A stretch of 64,000 nt of DNA from Pedobacter sp. L105 (GTDB lineage Bacteria > Bacteroidota > Bacteroidia > Sphingobacteriales > Sphingobacteriaceae): positions 94,646 through 158,645 of the forward strand of contig NZ_LMUP01000003.1 in the NCBI RefSeq assembly GCF_009765875.1. Reading direction: 5' to 3'. A program made the translations under genes and the position numbers. Below are positions 53,266-63,655 of the stretch, in pieces. The first letter of the stretch is position 1, and each line of letters starts with the position of its first letter. The notes beneath the pieces were generated by a model, which saw only the letters and a program-made list of their open reading frames with translations, did no database searches and was not told where the DNA came from.

Positions 53266-55326
53266 TTAATCTTTCTTATTTTTTGTCCACACGTTATTCG
53301 ATGGATTAAAATCTGGCAATACATTGTCGGGGTCATAAGTAACAGACTCAATTTCTTCTGTGGATGGATATTTGAATCTCCAGCTTACATTACGCTCCCA
53401 GATTTCTGCCGGTAATTTAATACGGTCGGTTTTTCCGCTTTTGGTTTTAACTTCCAGGATGACAGGCATAGCCATTTTTTCCAGGTTATCCAGAACAATG
53501 ATAGCTCCTTTGGAAGGATCATTATCTACGTATTTTACCTCGCGAACGGAAACGTCCAGTCGCCAGTTGTTCACAAACCAGCCTCTCCAGAACCATTGCA
53601 GGCTTTCGCCAGCGGCATTTTCCATGGTACGGAAAAAGTCATCCGGTGTAGGGTGTTTAAATGCCCATCTGTTAATATAAGTAGTAAAGGCAAAATCAAA
53701 ACGCTCAGGGCCTAAGATCTGTTCACGCAATAGTACCAGTCCTGCGCTTGGTTTGCTGTATAATAGTGTACCGTTATTTTTCTCTTTTAAATTCTCAGGA
53801 TTACTCAGGATAGGTTCCAAAGTTGGCAGGGTGAAATTATCACCAATCTTATGCATATCCCTTGGCAGGGTGCTTTTATATTCACCATTGTTAAAGTTTG
53901 CGGTAGACAGGGTATTGATAAACGTGTTAAACCCTTCGTCCATCCATCCGTACAAACGCTCGTTAGATCCAACGATCATTGGGAACCAGGTATGGCCAAA
54001 TTCATGGTCATTTACGCCCCATAAACCACGTCCGCCGGCTTTAGCGCCGCAGAATACAATACCAGGATATTCCATTCCTCCAGGTGTTCCGGCAACTGCC
54101 GTCGCATTAGGATAAGGGAACTCAAACCATTTGGCAGAGTTGTATTCAATTGATTTTTTCACAAACTCTGTTGAACGTCCCCAGGCAGTGATCCCATCGC
54201 TTTCTACCGGATAGGCAGAAATTGCCATTGATTTCTTTCCGCTTGGAAGGTCCATCTTAGCAGCATCTATAATAAATGCGGAGGAAGCACCCCAAGAGGC
54301 ATCACGTGCATTTTTGATGATAAAATGCCAGGTCAGTTCAGTTTTTCCGGCAGGGCGTGACTGAGCGTCTGTTACTTCTGCAGCAGAACGGATAACCACC
54401 GTTTTTTCACTCTGTGCAGCCTGTGCCCATCGTTTTTGCTGTTCAGCAGTATATACTTCCGAAGGGTTTTGCAGATCTCCGGAACATACCACGATGTCTT
54501 TTGAAGGAGCAGTGATTTTAATATCGAAATCACCATATTCTAAGTAAAATTCACTTGGTCCGGTATATGGCAAAGTATTCCATCCGCTAATATCATCAAA
54601 TACGCACATCCGCGGATACCATTGTGCAATGGTAAATATCTTTCCGTTTTTAGTTTGCATGATACCCATCCGGTCTGATCCGTAATCAGGAGAGATAAAG
54701 GAATACTCAATTTTCAGTTTTAATACACCACCGCCAGCAGTTACTTCTTTAGGTAAGAATACCTGCATACGGGTGTCGTTGATCATGAATTTAACATCAG
54801 TAGCAGTAGTTCCTTTTGGACCGCTTAATAATTTGACAGATTTGATCTTGTAACCTGCATCAAATATTTGTCCGTGGCCGGCATTACGACTGCCTACTAA
54901 AGGTACAATGGCGCTTCCCCTTGAATCTTGCTTAAACAAGTTCTGGTCGAGTTGCATCCATATAAAACCTAGTTTCAGCGGGCTGTTATTGGTATAGGTT
55001 AGAATTTCGGTACCCGTTATTTCATTGGTTTCGTCATTTAACTTCGCTGCCAATTGATAATCGGTGCGATTTTGCCAGTACTTAGGTCCGGGTTCACCCG
55101 TTGCGGCCCTGTATTCTGTACCATTTTTACTATAGAAAAATGGGGCAAATGCATCATGGTAATCATATTTTGTAGGCGGAGCATTTGGATCTGGTGGTTC
55201 TACGGGGCGCCGTGAAGCAGCAGGAGGGGGAGTGCTTGTAGCCGGAGGTGTAGTGACTTGTGCGGAAACTACATTTATACCTGCCAGAAGAACCAGTGAA
55301 AGGCTGTAAAGTAAGTTTATCTTCAT
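53266..55326 (-). CDS. M1-family metallopeptidase
   Basis: 686 residues with signal peptide and a Pro-rich linker (residues ~25-47). Catalytic zinc site HEFGH (His441, Glu442, His445) with Glu464 in WMDEGF, 18 residues on. The exopeptidase motif reads GGMEYP. Exported aminopeptidase-like enzyme. Full length for the Bacteroidota form. Confidence 0.93.
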   Translation of the reverse strand: MKINLLYSLSLVLLAGINVVSAQVTTPPATSTPPPAASRRPVEPPDPNAPPTKYDYHDAFAPFFYSKNGTEYRAATGEPGPKYWQNRTDYQLAAKLNDETNEITGTEILTYTNNSPLKLGFIWMQLDQNLFKQDSRGSAIVPLVGSRNAGHGQIFDAGYKIKSVKLLSGPKGTTATDVKFMINDTRMQVFLPKEVTAGGGVLKLKIEYSFISPDYGSDRMGIMQTKNGKIFTIAQWYPRMCVFDDISGWNTLPYTGPSEFYLEYGDFDIKITAPSKDIVVCSGDLQNPSEVYTAEQQKRWAQAAQSEKTVVIRSAAEVTDAQSRPAGKTELTWHFIIKNARDASWGASSAFIIDAAKMDLPSGKKSMAISAYPVESDGITAWGRSTEFVKKSIEYNSAKWFEFPYPNATAVAGTPGGMEYPGIVFCGAKAGGRGLWGVNDHEFGHTWFPMIVGSNERLYGWMDEGFNTFINTLSTANFNNGEYKSTLPRDMHKIGDNFTLPTLEPILSNPENLKEKNNGTLLYSKPSAGLVLLREQILGPERFDFAFTTYINRWAFKHPTPDDFFRTMENAAGESLQWFWRGWFVNNWRLDVSVREVKYVDNDPSKGAIIVLDNLEKMAMPVILEVKTKSGKTDRIKLPAEIWERNVSWRFKYPSTEEIESVTYDPDNVLPDFNPSNNVWTKNKKD

Positions 55327-55651
55327 GGAAATAATTTTAAATATGTCTGTTTCACAATTATACTATAAAAATAAACAGGAAGAATGTGCGTAAATATATT
55401 GTTACGGTTATTTCTGGTGTAAATTATAATCACACAACGCGTTAAATGATTAAAATTGAGGTGAAATGTTCGAACGAATCCTTGTTTATTTAAAATTGAT
55501 GGATTTTGATATTAATAATATAGAATTATTCTGATTTCTATTCAAATTCTTGAGGAGATTAAGGCTAGTGTTAGTTGTTCGCTTTTGAATATGAACAATC
55601 CGTTTCGAGCAGCGAAGTCAAATGCTGTGGATGCGTTGAAATATGAATAAA
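55327..55651. other. Intergenic region without recognised feature
   Basis: AT-rich; contains the promoter region of the M1 gene on its left side and no ORF with convincing coding character. Confidence 0.6.
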
Positions 55652-55688
55652 AATAAGCCATAACATCAGGTTGAAGTTATGGCTTATT
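55652..55688 (-). terminator. Terminator-like hairpin after the SDR gene
   Basis: AATAAGCCATAAC pairs with GTTATGGCTTATT (13 bp, 11-nt loop), just after the stop of the SDR gene at 55706. Confidence 0.75.
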
Positions 55689-55705
55689 CATTCTTAACAA
55701 AATCT

Positions 55706-56428
55706 CTATGGGTTCATTTTACTAAAATAGTCGCCAATGGTTTCATTATTTGCTGCTGCCCTTGTTTCACTTGTCCCAAACGTCAATTCAGTTTTACCCT
55801 CTTTCAGTTGTTTAAATATGGATTCAACAAAATCGCTTACAGAAGGATGTTCATTGTGAATACCTTTTCCGCCAAGGTCTGTGTTCAATGCTGGGGGGAT
55901 AATTTCAATCACTTCAATACCTGTTGATTTCAATTGATGTCTTAGTGACAGTGTGAATGAACGCATAAATGCTTTTGTACCACAATACACAGGGACTTTT
56001 GAAAATGGCACAAAGGCTAAGCCAGAGGTAACATTCATAATCGTATCTAACGATTTTAAGTTCAAAAACAGTTTTGTTAAATGAATTGGAGCGGTAATAT
56101 TGGTTGCAATTTCCTCAGACGACTTTTCATAAAAATCATCATCTGAGACATTCATCCAATTTTGAATGCCCGCATTATTCATTAATACATTCAGGTCGGG
56201 ATGATTCTCTTCTACCCAGTTGAATAGTTCAGTGCGTTCTTCTTCATCAGAAAGGTCGCATACCTTAGTGATTACAGCAGGAAATTTAGCTGCAACTTCT
56301 TTGAGCACAGACTCTCTTCTTCCGCAAATGATCACGGTATTGTTTTCCCTGATAAATCTTTCTGTTAATCCCAGGCCGATACCACTTGCTCCTCCGGTAA
56401 TTAGAATTTTATTGTTTGCTGTTTTCAT
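55706..56428 (-). CDS. SDR oxidoreductase, DltE-like
   Basis: 240 residues, classical SDR with TGGASGIGLGLTERF, NNAG and YCGTKA. Cytosolic. Third gene of a run on this strand after an AraC and an epimerase-like gene, 85 bp from the AraC start. Confidence 0.92.
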   Translation of the reverse strand: MKTANNKILITGGASGIGLGLTERFIRENNTVIICGRRESVLKEVAAKFPAVITKVCDLSDEEERTELFNWVEENHPDLNVLMNNAGIQNWMNVSDDDFYEKSSEEIATNITAPIHLTKLFLNLKSLDTIMNVTSGLAFVPFSKVPVYCGTKAFMRSFTLSLRHQLKSTGIEVIEIIPPALNTDLGGKGIHNEHPSVSDFVESIFKQLKEGKTELTFGTSETRAAANNETIGDYFSKMNP

Positions 56429-56513
56429 GAGTTTATGTTGGTGTAAACGGATTATTTACATTTATAGTTAGTGAATTTAAATGTATATGCTATTCCTGCA
56501 AAATGTGTGCTAA

Positions 56514-57317
56514 CTAATGATTTTGCTTTTTTTTTCCTGTCAGTTCGGTTGGGGTAATCCCGAATAATTTTTTGAAGGCAACGGAGAAGTGCGACAGGCT
56601 TTCGAAGCCCAGGTCGAGATAAATCTCGGTTGGTTTTTTATTCTTTTTCTGCATCAGGAAATAAGCATCCTGTAAACGTTTGTTTACCAGCCAGTGACTC
56701 GGAGTTTTTTTAAATATGATTTTAAAATCCCGCTTAAAAGCCGATAAACTGCGTCCGGTTAAATAAGCGAACCGCTCAATGCGTACATTGAATTTATAAT
56801 TGCGGTTCATAAACTCTTCCAGGTTAATTTTTTCGGGACTGGCATAATCAAAGAGTATACCAGCAAGTTCCGGCTGATTTTTCAAGAGGATAATCAGCAA
56901 TTCTTCATATTTTATATCGGCAAATGCCTCATCAATATTTCCTGAATGATCTGAGTAAGGTTCCAGCGAACGAATGAAATCAGGTATTAATGCTGTAGGG
57001 TTTATCCTAATAAAAGTATCTGCTGAATTGGATTTCGCTGCCGTCAATTGGTGTTTTTCCTGAAAATTCCTGATGAACTTTTCTTCAAAACAGAAAATAA
57101 CCTTTTCAAATTCGGCAGCACCTTTCTCACTTTCGTATCTCGCCAGACTATTTTTACGTACCAGGCAGTATTCGCCCGCTTTGAAAATATGGCTTTTGTT
57201 GCCATCATAACAGCGCAACGATCCTTTTGTCACATAAACAAATACATGATCAGGGATAAATTGTTCCTGCGCAATTTCAGGCTCACTTAAACAATTCTTT
57301 GCTGCGTTCGCGTTCAT
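56514..57317 (-). CDS. AraC-family transcriptional regulator
   Basis: 267 residues with C-terminal AraC HTH (EIYLDLGFESLSHFSVAF) and a cupin-like N-terminus. Its start overlaps the stop of the upstream epimerase gene by 4 bp, so it is cotranscribed and coupled with it. Probably regulates the SDR genes around it. Confidence 0.9.
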   Translation of the reverse strand: MNANAAKNCLSEPEIAQEQFIPDHVFVYVTKGSLRCYDGNKSHIFKAGEYCLVRKNSLARYESEKGAAEFEKVIFCFEEKFIRNFQEKHQLTAAKSNSADTFIRINPTALIPDFIRSLEPYSDHSGNIDEAFADIKYEELLIILLKNQPELAGILFDYASPEKINLEEFMNRNYKFNVRIERFAYLTGRSLSAFKRDFKIIFKKTPSHWLVNKRLQDAYFLMQKKNKKPTEIYLDLGFESLSHFSVAFKKLFGITPTELTGKKKQNH

Positions 57318-58351
57318 TTTACAATTCCGAGTTTGATCATACTTTCCATTGAAGCCAGAATAGCCCCTTCATTATTTGTAACTGGTGTCCAGCCTAAAAC
57401 TTCCTTCGCCTTTGCATTGCTCACGTTTCGGCTGATTTTTATAAAGGAAACGGCCTGTTTTGCCAGCGGGTTAAATAAGGCCGCGATTTTAAGCACCCAG
57501 TTAGGGAATGTTTTTTCAGCGACTTTTTTTGACACAGCGGGCATTTTATTTTTCAGCAAGATAGCAATTTCAGGTAAGGATATCTGACCGTCTGCCGATG
57601 CGATAAAGCGTTGCCCTTTAGCGTCAGGATTCGTCATTGCGCGAATATGCAGATCGGCTACGTCCCGGATATCAACAACATTCAAAGGGATATTGGGGAC
57701 AGCCTTCATGGTACCGTCCAATAAATGTTTCAGGAGCCCAAGGCTAGGGGATGTGGAAGGGCCCAGTGATGGCCCGAAAATAGCAACAGGATTGATGGCT
57801 GCCAATTCTAAACTGCCGCCTTCTTTGCTCATGAACTCCCAGGCTGCACGTTCTGCCAATCCTTTTGATTTTTCATAAGCAGACAAACCTTTTTCATTCG
57901 GATCTGTCCAGTCTGCCTCTGTTGTTAGCCTGTTCGGGTTTTTGTTGCTAAAACCCAGGGCACCAAAACTGGAAGTCAGGACTACGCGTTTTACACCTGC
58001 ATTGCGGGCAGCTTTTAAAACACGGAGCACGCCGTCTACCGCAGGACGGATCATCTCATTTTCATCTTTGGGTGTTAAAGAATGCGTTGGTGATGCAACA
58101 TGGAGAACATAATTACAATTTTTCATAACTTCATCCCAATGATCATCTTTTATCAGATCTGCTTCCATAAAAACAAGATTGTCAAAGACAGTAATGCCGC
58201 CTGTTTTAAGCATTTCAATCACTTCACTTTTTTTGCTGATGGAGCGGAGCGTAGTTTTTACGCTGTACCCTTTTTGCAATAATTGAAGGATACAATGAAC
58301 GCCTACAGCTCCTGATCCTCCCGTAACTAAAACTGTTTCTGAATTTTCCAT
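57314..58351 (-). CDS. NAD-dependent reductase, dihydroflavonol-4-reductase-like
   Basis: 345 residues from ATG 58351 (MENSETVLVTGG). Extended SDR: VTGGSGAVGVHCI and catalytic YEKSK. Such enzymes reduce aldehydes and ketones. Divergent from a Crp/Fnr gene across ~180 bp. Confidence 0.88.
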   Translation of the reverse strand: MENSETVLVTGGSGAVGVHCILQLLQKGYSVKTTLRSISKKSEVIEMLKTGGITVFDNLVFMEADLIKDDHWDEVMKNCNYVLHVASPTHSLTPKDENEMIRPAVDGVLRVLKAARNAGVKRVVLTSSFGALGFSNKNPNRLTTEADWTDPNEKGLSAYEKSKGLAERAAWEFMSKEGGSLELAAINPVAIFGPSLGPSTSPSLGLLKHLLDGTMKAVPNIPLNVVDIRDVADLHIRAMTNPDAKGQRFIASADGQISLPEIAILLKNKMPAVSKKVAEKTFPNWVLKIAALFNPLAKQAVSFIKISRNVSNAKAKEVLGWTPVTNNEGAILASMESMIKLGIVK

Positions 58352-58535
58352 TGTCTGAATTTTATGGTACAAAATTGCTCATAATAATCCCGGTAAGTTT
58401 TCCTGAGAAGTCCAAAATAGCTTTATTGAGAAGTCCAGATGAAGGTAGGATGGGGACAAAAACGAGTTAATGATATCGTATTGTTAAAGCTTATACATCT
58501 TTCGTATGTTTGAAGGGCTATATATAAGATTCATC

Positions 58536-59117
58536 ATGGCAACAGATCAACTCATCGCTTATTTTAATACCTACATTCCGCTCAGGGAAAGTGAAAGAAG
58601 TGAATTAAATAGCCGGGTAGTTGAAAGGAAAATCAAACGCAGGCAATTTATTTTGCAGGAAAATGATATTTGTAAACACTACACATTTGTTGTTTCCGGC
58701 TGTTTTAAATTATATGGGGTTGATAAAAATGGTACAGAGCATAACCTTCAGTTTGCTTCCGAAAATGAATGGATTACAGATATCAGCAGCTTTCATTCAG
58801 GAAAGGAAAGCCGCCTTTACATTGAAGCTATTGAACCGTCGATAATCTTACAGATAGAAAAAATAAACCTGATCTATCTTTACCATCATCATCCGAAATT
58901 TGACAGGATTTTTAGAGTGATGATTGAAAATAAATTTGAGGAACTTCAAAACAGGGTCTTGCAGAATATCAGCTCGACGGCAGAGGAGCGATACCTGGCA
59001 TTTCTAGCGCAATATCCAACCCTGGCAAATCGGCTGCCTAATACGCAGATTGCTTCTTACCTGGGGATTACACCTGAGTTTCTGAGCAAGCTAAGAAGGA
59101 TTATCGTTAAAAAGTAA
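58536..59117 (+). CDS. Crp/Fnr-family regulator
   Basis: 193 residues from ATG 58536 (MATDQLIAYF). Cyclic-nucleotide-binding fold without the Fnr cysteines, and a C-terminal HTH (NTQIASYLGITPEFLSKLRR). Paralogous in style to the gene at 62813. Position suggests it controls the divergent reductase or the SnoaL-like gene. Confidence 0.9.
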   Translation: MATDQLIAYFNTYIPLRESERSELNSRVVERKIKRRQFILQENDICKHYTFVVSGCFKLYGVDKNGTEHNLQFASENEWITDISSFHSGKESRLYIEAIEPSIILQIEKINLIYLYHHHPKFDRIFRVMIENKFEELQNRVLQNISSTAEERYLAFLAQYPTLANRLPNTQIASYLGITPEFLSKLRRIIVKK

Positions 59118-59215
59118 ATGATCCTTAACCTAAGTTAAGCCCATTTCTTAACCTTGTTTAAGGGCTGTTTCATTTGATTGTAGGTTCCTTTGTCCTGTAC
59201 TCAAAACAACGTACA

Positions 59216-59614
59216 ATGGAAATGGATACAACAACAGAAAAATCGGCTATAGAAAAGTTAATCTTTTCTTTCAGCGAAGCCTTCAATGCATCAGATATAT
59301 TAAAAGCGATGTCATTTTATGCAACCGATGCCATACTGATGCCCAATAATGGGCCACTGGCAAAAGGATACGAGGCCATAAAAGCCACCTATGAAATGCT
59401 TTCTAAGAACTTTGAAATCAATATTGAATACTTTATTGACGAAGTGAATGTAAATGGGGATTACGCTTATGTCAGGACAAATTCAAAAGTAAGTACGCTT
59501 ATAAGAGCCAGTGGACAAACCATTTCGTTAAAAAATAAAGAAATGTTTGTACTGCATAAAGACACGCATTGGAAGATATCGCATTACATCTTTAATAATA
59601 CCCATCAGGAATAA
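59216..59614 (+). CDS. SnoaL-like / DUF4440 protein
   Basis: 132 residues from ATG 59216; a start at 59174 is possible. A TTCCTTTG -7-like element lies at 59185-59192, which favours the shorter form. NTF2-fold pattern: FNASDILKAMSFYATDAILM, ending WKISHYIFNN. Function unknown; downstream of the Crp gene. Confidence 0.88.
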   Translation: MEMDTTTEKSAIEKLIFSFSEAFNASDILKAMSFYATDAILMPNNGPLAKGYEAIKATYEMLSKNFEINIEYFIDEVNVNGDYAYVRTNSKVSTLIRASGQTISLKNKEMFVLHKDTHWKISHYIFNNTHQE

Positions 59615-59747
59615 AGGAATAATTGTTTCTTGTGTTAATTTTTATAAAGGTCATAGAGCTGTTTTTGTAATTCAGCTCTTTGTCTTATTAAATCATTTAA
59701 ATTTTCCCTTTTAGTAACGTTATTAAGTTGTCAAAGGTAAAGGGCCA

Positions 59748-60662
59748 TTAATTAAAAGATCGCCTGAATTCCAAAGGAGAGTAAGTAGTTTTTGTCTTGA
59801 ATAATTTACTAAAAGATTGGGAATGTTCAAAGCCCAGTTCGTATGCCACTTCACTTACAGACAAGCTGGTGGTGGACAATTTTTCTTTTGCTTTTTCAAT
59901 TAGCTTGTGATGTATGTGCTGCTGGGCATTTTGCCCGGCCAGGGAACGAAGCATATCACTTAAATATCTTGGTGACATATTCAGCTTGTCGGAAAGGTAT
60001 TGAACTGTAGGAACCCCTTCGGTTAAAGGCTTTTCATCTGTAAAATAGGCTTCTAATATTTCTTCAAGCTGCTGTAGCAAGTTGTGGTTTACTGCTTTGC
60101 GGGTAAGGAACTGACGCTTGTAAAAACGATTGCTGTAATTTAATAATAATTCAATCTGTGAAATAACAACATCCTGACTGAAATCATCTATTCTGCTTTT
60201 TAATTCTTCATCAATTATTTTAAAAATTGAAAGGATAGTTGTCTTTTCATGATCAGACAGATGTAAAGCTTCATTTGTGGCATAGGAAAAGAAGCCATAA
60301 GTGGTAATTTTCTTTGCCAGCGGATAGGTCAGGAAAAAATCCGGATGGATATGCAATACATACCCTGAACTCCCATTTTCCCGAGGGGTTTCAAACAATT
60401 GGTTCGGTGCTGAAAATATCAGTCCGCCTTCACCAAAATCATAATAATTTTGACCGTATTTTGCCTGGTTACAGGCATTTGTTTTATAAGCGATTTGGTA
60501 AAAACCGAGTATAAATGAATCGGGTAGTTCATCAGCATCAATTTTTATGTCGTTGATCTCTCTTAAACTGATCAGCGGATGCAAAGGTTTTGCTAACCCG
60601 AACAGACGGTTAAAATCAGTTAACGATTCAAATTTACGATAGCTATTCTCTTCTTTTTTCAT
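59748..60662 (-). CDS. AraC-family transcriptional regulator
   Basis: 304 residues from ATG 60662. Full AraC double HTH (SLSVSEVAYELGFEHSQSF) and a cupin-like sensor. It follows the SDR gene on the same strand (~60 bp between start and that gene's stop), so the two may be cotranscribed. Confidence 0.9.
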   Translation of the reverse strand: MKKEENSYRKFESLTDFNRLFGLAKPLHPLISLREINDIKIDADELPDSFILGFYQIAYKTNACNQAKYGQNYYDFGEGGLIFSAPNQLFETPRENGSSGYVLHIHPDFFLTYPLAKKITTYGFFSYATNEALHLSDHEKTTILSIFKIIDEELKSRIDDFSQDVVISQIELLLNYSNRFYKRQFLTRKAVNHNLLQQLEEILEAYFTDEKPLTEGVPTVQYLSDKLNMSPRYLSDMLRSLAGQNAQQHIHHKLIEKAKEKLSTTSLSVSEVAYELGFEHSQSFSKLFKTKTTYSPLEFRRSFN

Positions 60663-60720
60663 TTCGAAAACTTTATACAATGATAACCGATATATTGATA
60701 TATCAGTTATCATTTATCTA

Positions 60721-61596
60721 TTACTTTAATGTTCCCTGTGCTGAGCTGGAAACTTCCTGCCATGCCTCCCAGGTTTCCAGTCTATCAGTATATGCAGCTC
60801 GCACCCATGCTAAATTGTGACTGCCAAGGTTAAATCTCAATGGCGGATTTTCTGTATCAACGATTTTAAAGATGGCTTCTGGCGTTGCATTCGGATCACC
60901 TCTTTCCATGCCTTGCATGCCTTCAAAAACCTGTTTTTTAAAATCTGCATAAACATCCAGGCCTGCTGCAAACTTCGCAGACAAAGGACTGCCAAATTCA
61001 GTTGCATAGGCACCGGGTTCTATGATCGTTACTTTGATACCAAAGGCTTTGACCTCTAAGGCCAGGCTTTCATGGATCGACTCGAATGCCCATTTCGTAG
61101 AACAATAATAGCCAACTACTGGTAATGTCACATGTCCAACGCCACTCGATGTACCCAGAATATGACCATAGCCTTGCTTTCTCAGCAATGGCAAAACCGC
61201 CTGAATGACAGTAATTGCACCAAAAACGTTGGTTTCATATTGAGCCCGGATGTCTTCGGTACTGGATTCCTCAATCGTTCCTACCAGTGTATAACCTGCG
61301 TTATTAGCGATGATATCCAACCTTCCAAAGTGGGAATGAGCTTGTTCCACGGCTGTTTTTACCTGATCGGGCTTGGTTACATCCATCTCTAAAGTAAGCA
61401 CGTTCTCGCCATATTTTTCTTTCAGGCCTGCAATGCTTCCCAGCGTGCGGGCTGTAGCCGCGACTTTATCACCACGGTTAAGTGCTGCTTCGGCCCATAC
61501 ACGTCCAAAACCACGTGATGCACCTGTAATGAACCAAACTTTATCTGAAGTGCCAGAGGATTGCGCTAAAGCCGAAGTTTCATTTTGATCTGCCAT
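60721..61596 (-). CDS. SDR oxidoreductase
   Basis: 291 residues: TGASRGFGRVWAE, NNAGYTLVG and YYCSTKWA. Classical SDR, cytosolic. Likely regulated by the downstream AraC gene. Confidence 0.92.
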   Translation of the reverse strand: MADQNETSALAQSSGTSDKVWFITGASRGFGRVWAEAALNRGDKVAATARTLGSIAGLKEKYGENVLTLEMDVTKPDQVKTAVEQAHSHFGRLDIIANNAGYTLVGTIEESSTEDIRAQYETNVFGAITVIQAVLPLLRKQGYGHILGTSSGVGHVTLPVVGYYCSTKWAFESIHESLALEVKAFGIKVTIIEPGAYATEFGSPLSAKFAAGLDVYADFKKQVFEGMQGMERGDPNATPEAIFKIVDTENPPLRFNLGSHNLAWVRAAYTDRLETWEAWQEVSSSAQGTLK

Positions 61597-61943
61597 AATA
61601 TTATATTTTAAATGATTAACAATACAAAAGTCAGTATATGCTATCCGTGAGATGTAGCCGTATTGATGATTTTTGTAGCCATAATGGCGAAGCGGGTTAA
61701 CTAAAATTTTACCATCAGCGAATGATGATCACCTTTACAGGCTGCTGCAAAATATATCGCAACCGTCTTATGTGAGAGAGAATCGTGATAAAACGCTGGC
61801 GCCTTCCGCGAACAATACCGTAAATAGTCCTATCAATACAACGATATATCTATTTCTGTTTATTTGAAAAAGTGGTTCTTTGTAGCATTCAATAATGTAT
61901 TACAAGGATATGTTTGTTGTAAAAAAAACTCTACATCGTATAC
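61597..61943. other. Gap with small coding remnants
   Basis: Forward frame at ~61738-61865 reads RLLQNISQPSYVRENRDKTL and ends in TGA; it looks like a protein tail but no family is recognised. No complete gene. Confidence 0.4.
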
Positions 61944-62255
61944 TATGAATTTAAGAAACAGCACCTTCCGTGTTCTACGGAATCGTAATTATGCTTTATT
62001 CTTTGCCATTCGCCCTGACCTCAGACTTGGGCTCCATCATGCCCATTTCTGCCCAGTATTACCATAATACAAGTAGAGATGAACCTCGCATGAGAGGCCG
62101 GGTAATGAGTGTCAGGCGCCCCGCTCACGGTGCTTTGTCAAAGCATTACCACTCTGTTTATCGCCGCAATGTTCTTTAATTTATTACCCTTTGTAAAACC
62201 TTATCAAGGTCATAAAGAGATGGTAAAGCAAGTGCCTCCATTGCAAAATAGATAA
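61944..62255 (+). pseudogene. Decayed MFS transporter
   Basis: Starts as MNLRNSTFRVLRNRNYALFF, the usual MFS N-terminus. It then breaks into other frames carrying LGSIMPISAQ, the conserved RDEPRMRGRVMS motif, and a tail FIAAMFFNLLPFVKPYQG ending at TAA 62255. Most membrane segments are missing. A large internal deletion and frameshifts. Confidence 0.8.
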
Positions 62256-62274
62256 TTATTAATCAACTAAAAAA

Positions 62275-62787
62275 ATGGAACAAACTCAAAATACTGCGCT
62301 ATTGGTCATTGATATGCAGGAAGAAATTCTAGCGACGATGCCAGATGAAACTTCAGTAATTATAGAAAATACAGGAAAAGCAATAACAAGTGCCCGGTAT
62401 TATAACATTCCCGTTATTTATGTGGTGGCTGGTAAAACTCATCCTGCAACCAGGAATATAGATGAGTCTATGAAAGTTCATCCTGATTTATTACCCGGAA
62501 ATGAGGAGGTGACAGTAATGAGAAGGCGCGTGAGTGCTTTCACCGGCACTGATTTAGAGATTATATTAAGATCATTCAACATTCGGAATATTGTGCTCAC
62601 TGGAATTTCTACCAGTGGGGCGATACTGTCAACTTTATGCGAGGCGGCCGACAAAGGTTACGGCCTAACTGTATTGCTGGATTGCTGCGCCGACCCCGAC
62701 AAGGAGGTTCACCGCATATTTATGAGCAAATTATTTCCCTGTCAGGCAGAAGTTGTGACGGTTGATGAGTGGTTTAACTGGTGGTAA
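62275..62787 (+). CDS. Isochorismatase-like hydrolase lacking the catalytic Cys
   Basis: 170 residues with the isochorismatase fold: LVIDMQEEIL (Asp), a Lys in AGKTHP, and the loop LTGISTSGAILST. In active cysteine hydrolases the loop residue is Cys (e.g. ATDVCV); here it is Ala. It may use another mechanism or bind without cleaving, as in related members. Confidence 0.88.
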   Translation: MEQTQNTALLVIDMQEEILATMPDETSVIIENTGKAITSARYYNIPVIYVVAGKTHPATRNIDESMKVHPDLLPGNEEVTVMRRRVSAFTGTDLEIILRSFNIRNIVLTGISTSGAILSTLCEAADKGYGLTVLLDCCADPDKEVHRIFMSKLFPCQAEVVTVDEWFNWW

Positions 62788-62812
62788 CCTCTGGAACCTT
62801 AGAATTTGACGT

Positions 62813-63391
62813 TTATTTATGAGAGAACTGGTTCCTGATCCGGCTTAAAGTTTCTCTTGATACACCCAGGTAGGAGGCGATCATATGCAAGGGAACGCGG
62901 TAAAAGATATCAGGAAAAGAGGTCATAAAATTCTGATATTTTTCTTCAGCGGTAGAACTGATATTTGTCATTATCCTGTTTTGGCTGGCATCAAAACTCC
63001 TTGCCTTCAGAACTTCTATATAGTTTTTTAATCTGGGTATAGTGGTTAGTAAATCATCGAAAGCCGGCTTGTCTATCAGGATAACTTCACAGTTTTCCAG
63101 CGCGTCGATGTTGCTTTTTGAAGGATTGCCAGTATTATAACTTTCACGATCACTGATCCACCAATTTTCAACGCCAAAACGTAGTATGTGTTCAGCCCCG
63201 TCTTCGCCAACTCTGTACAAGCGAAGGCAACCTTTTACGATAAAACAGTTATAATGGCAAACATCACCTTCCTGAAGGAGATACTGTCTTTTCCTTATCT
63301 TTTTTTCAATGCTAACGGCACGCACCGCGTCAATTTCGCCATCGGTTAAATCCGCTTTTTGCTTTAAGTATATTTCGAAGGCTTCAAACAT
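62813..63391 (-). CDS. Crp/Fnr-family regulator
   Basis: 192 residues from ATG 63391 (MFEAFEIYL); the longer form to 63532 has no family support. Cyclic-nucleotide-binding domain and HTH (IASYLGVSRETLSRIRNQ). Convergent with the isochorismatase-like gene; divergent from the SDR at the window end. Confidence 0.9.
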   Translation of the reverse strand: MFEAFEIYLKQKADLTDGEIDAVRAVSIEKKIRKRQYLLQEGDVCHYNCFIVKGCLRLYRVGEDGAEHILRFGVENWWISDRESYNTGNPSKSNIDALENCEVILIDKPAFDDLLTTIPRLKNYIEVLKARSFDASQNRIMTNISSTAEEKYQNFMTSFPDIFYRVPLHMIASYLGVSRETLSRIRNQFSHK

Positions 63392-63655
63392 AGATAAAAC
63401 AAATCTATCTAAAATCGTCTCTTTTACAGTTTCTAAATTAAAAAATGGAATCCGGGTGACCGACAATTTATTGCAATTTTTGCGATCAGCAATGAAGCTC
63501 TCCTTTATCAGACTTGCGAAACCTATGCGCATGCTTGTGTGAAGGCTATCGTGATAAAAGTCACGGGTATTTTGCTTTAAATGTCCTTGTTCCAGGCGAA
63601 TTGTTCTCCTAACCTTTGTAGAGTTCTCATGAGTGAGATTTTAAATAAGAAATAT

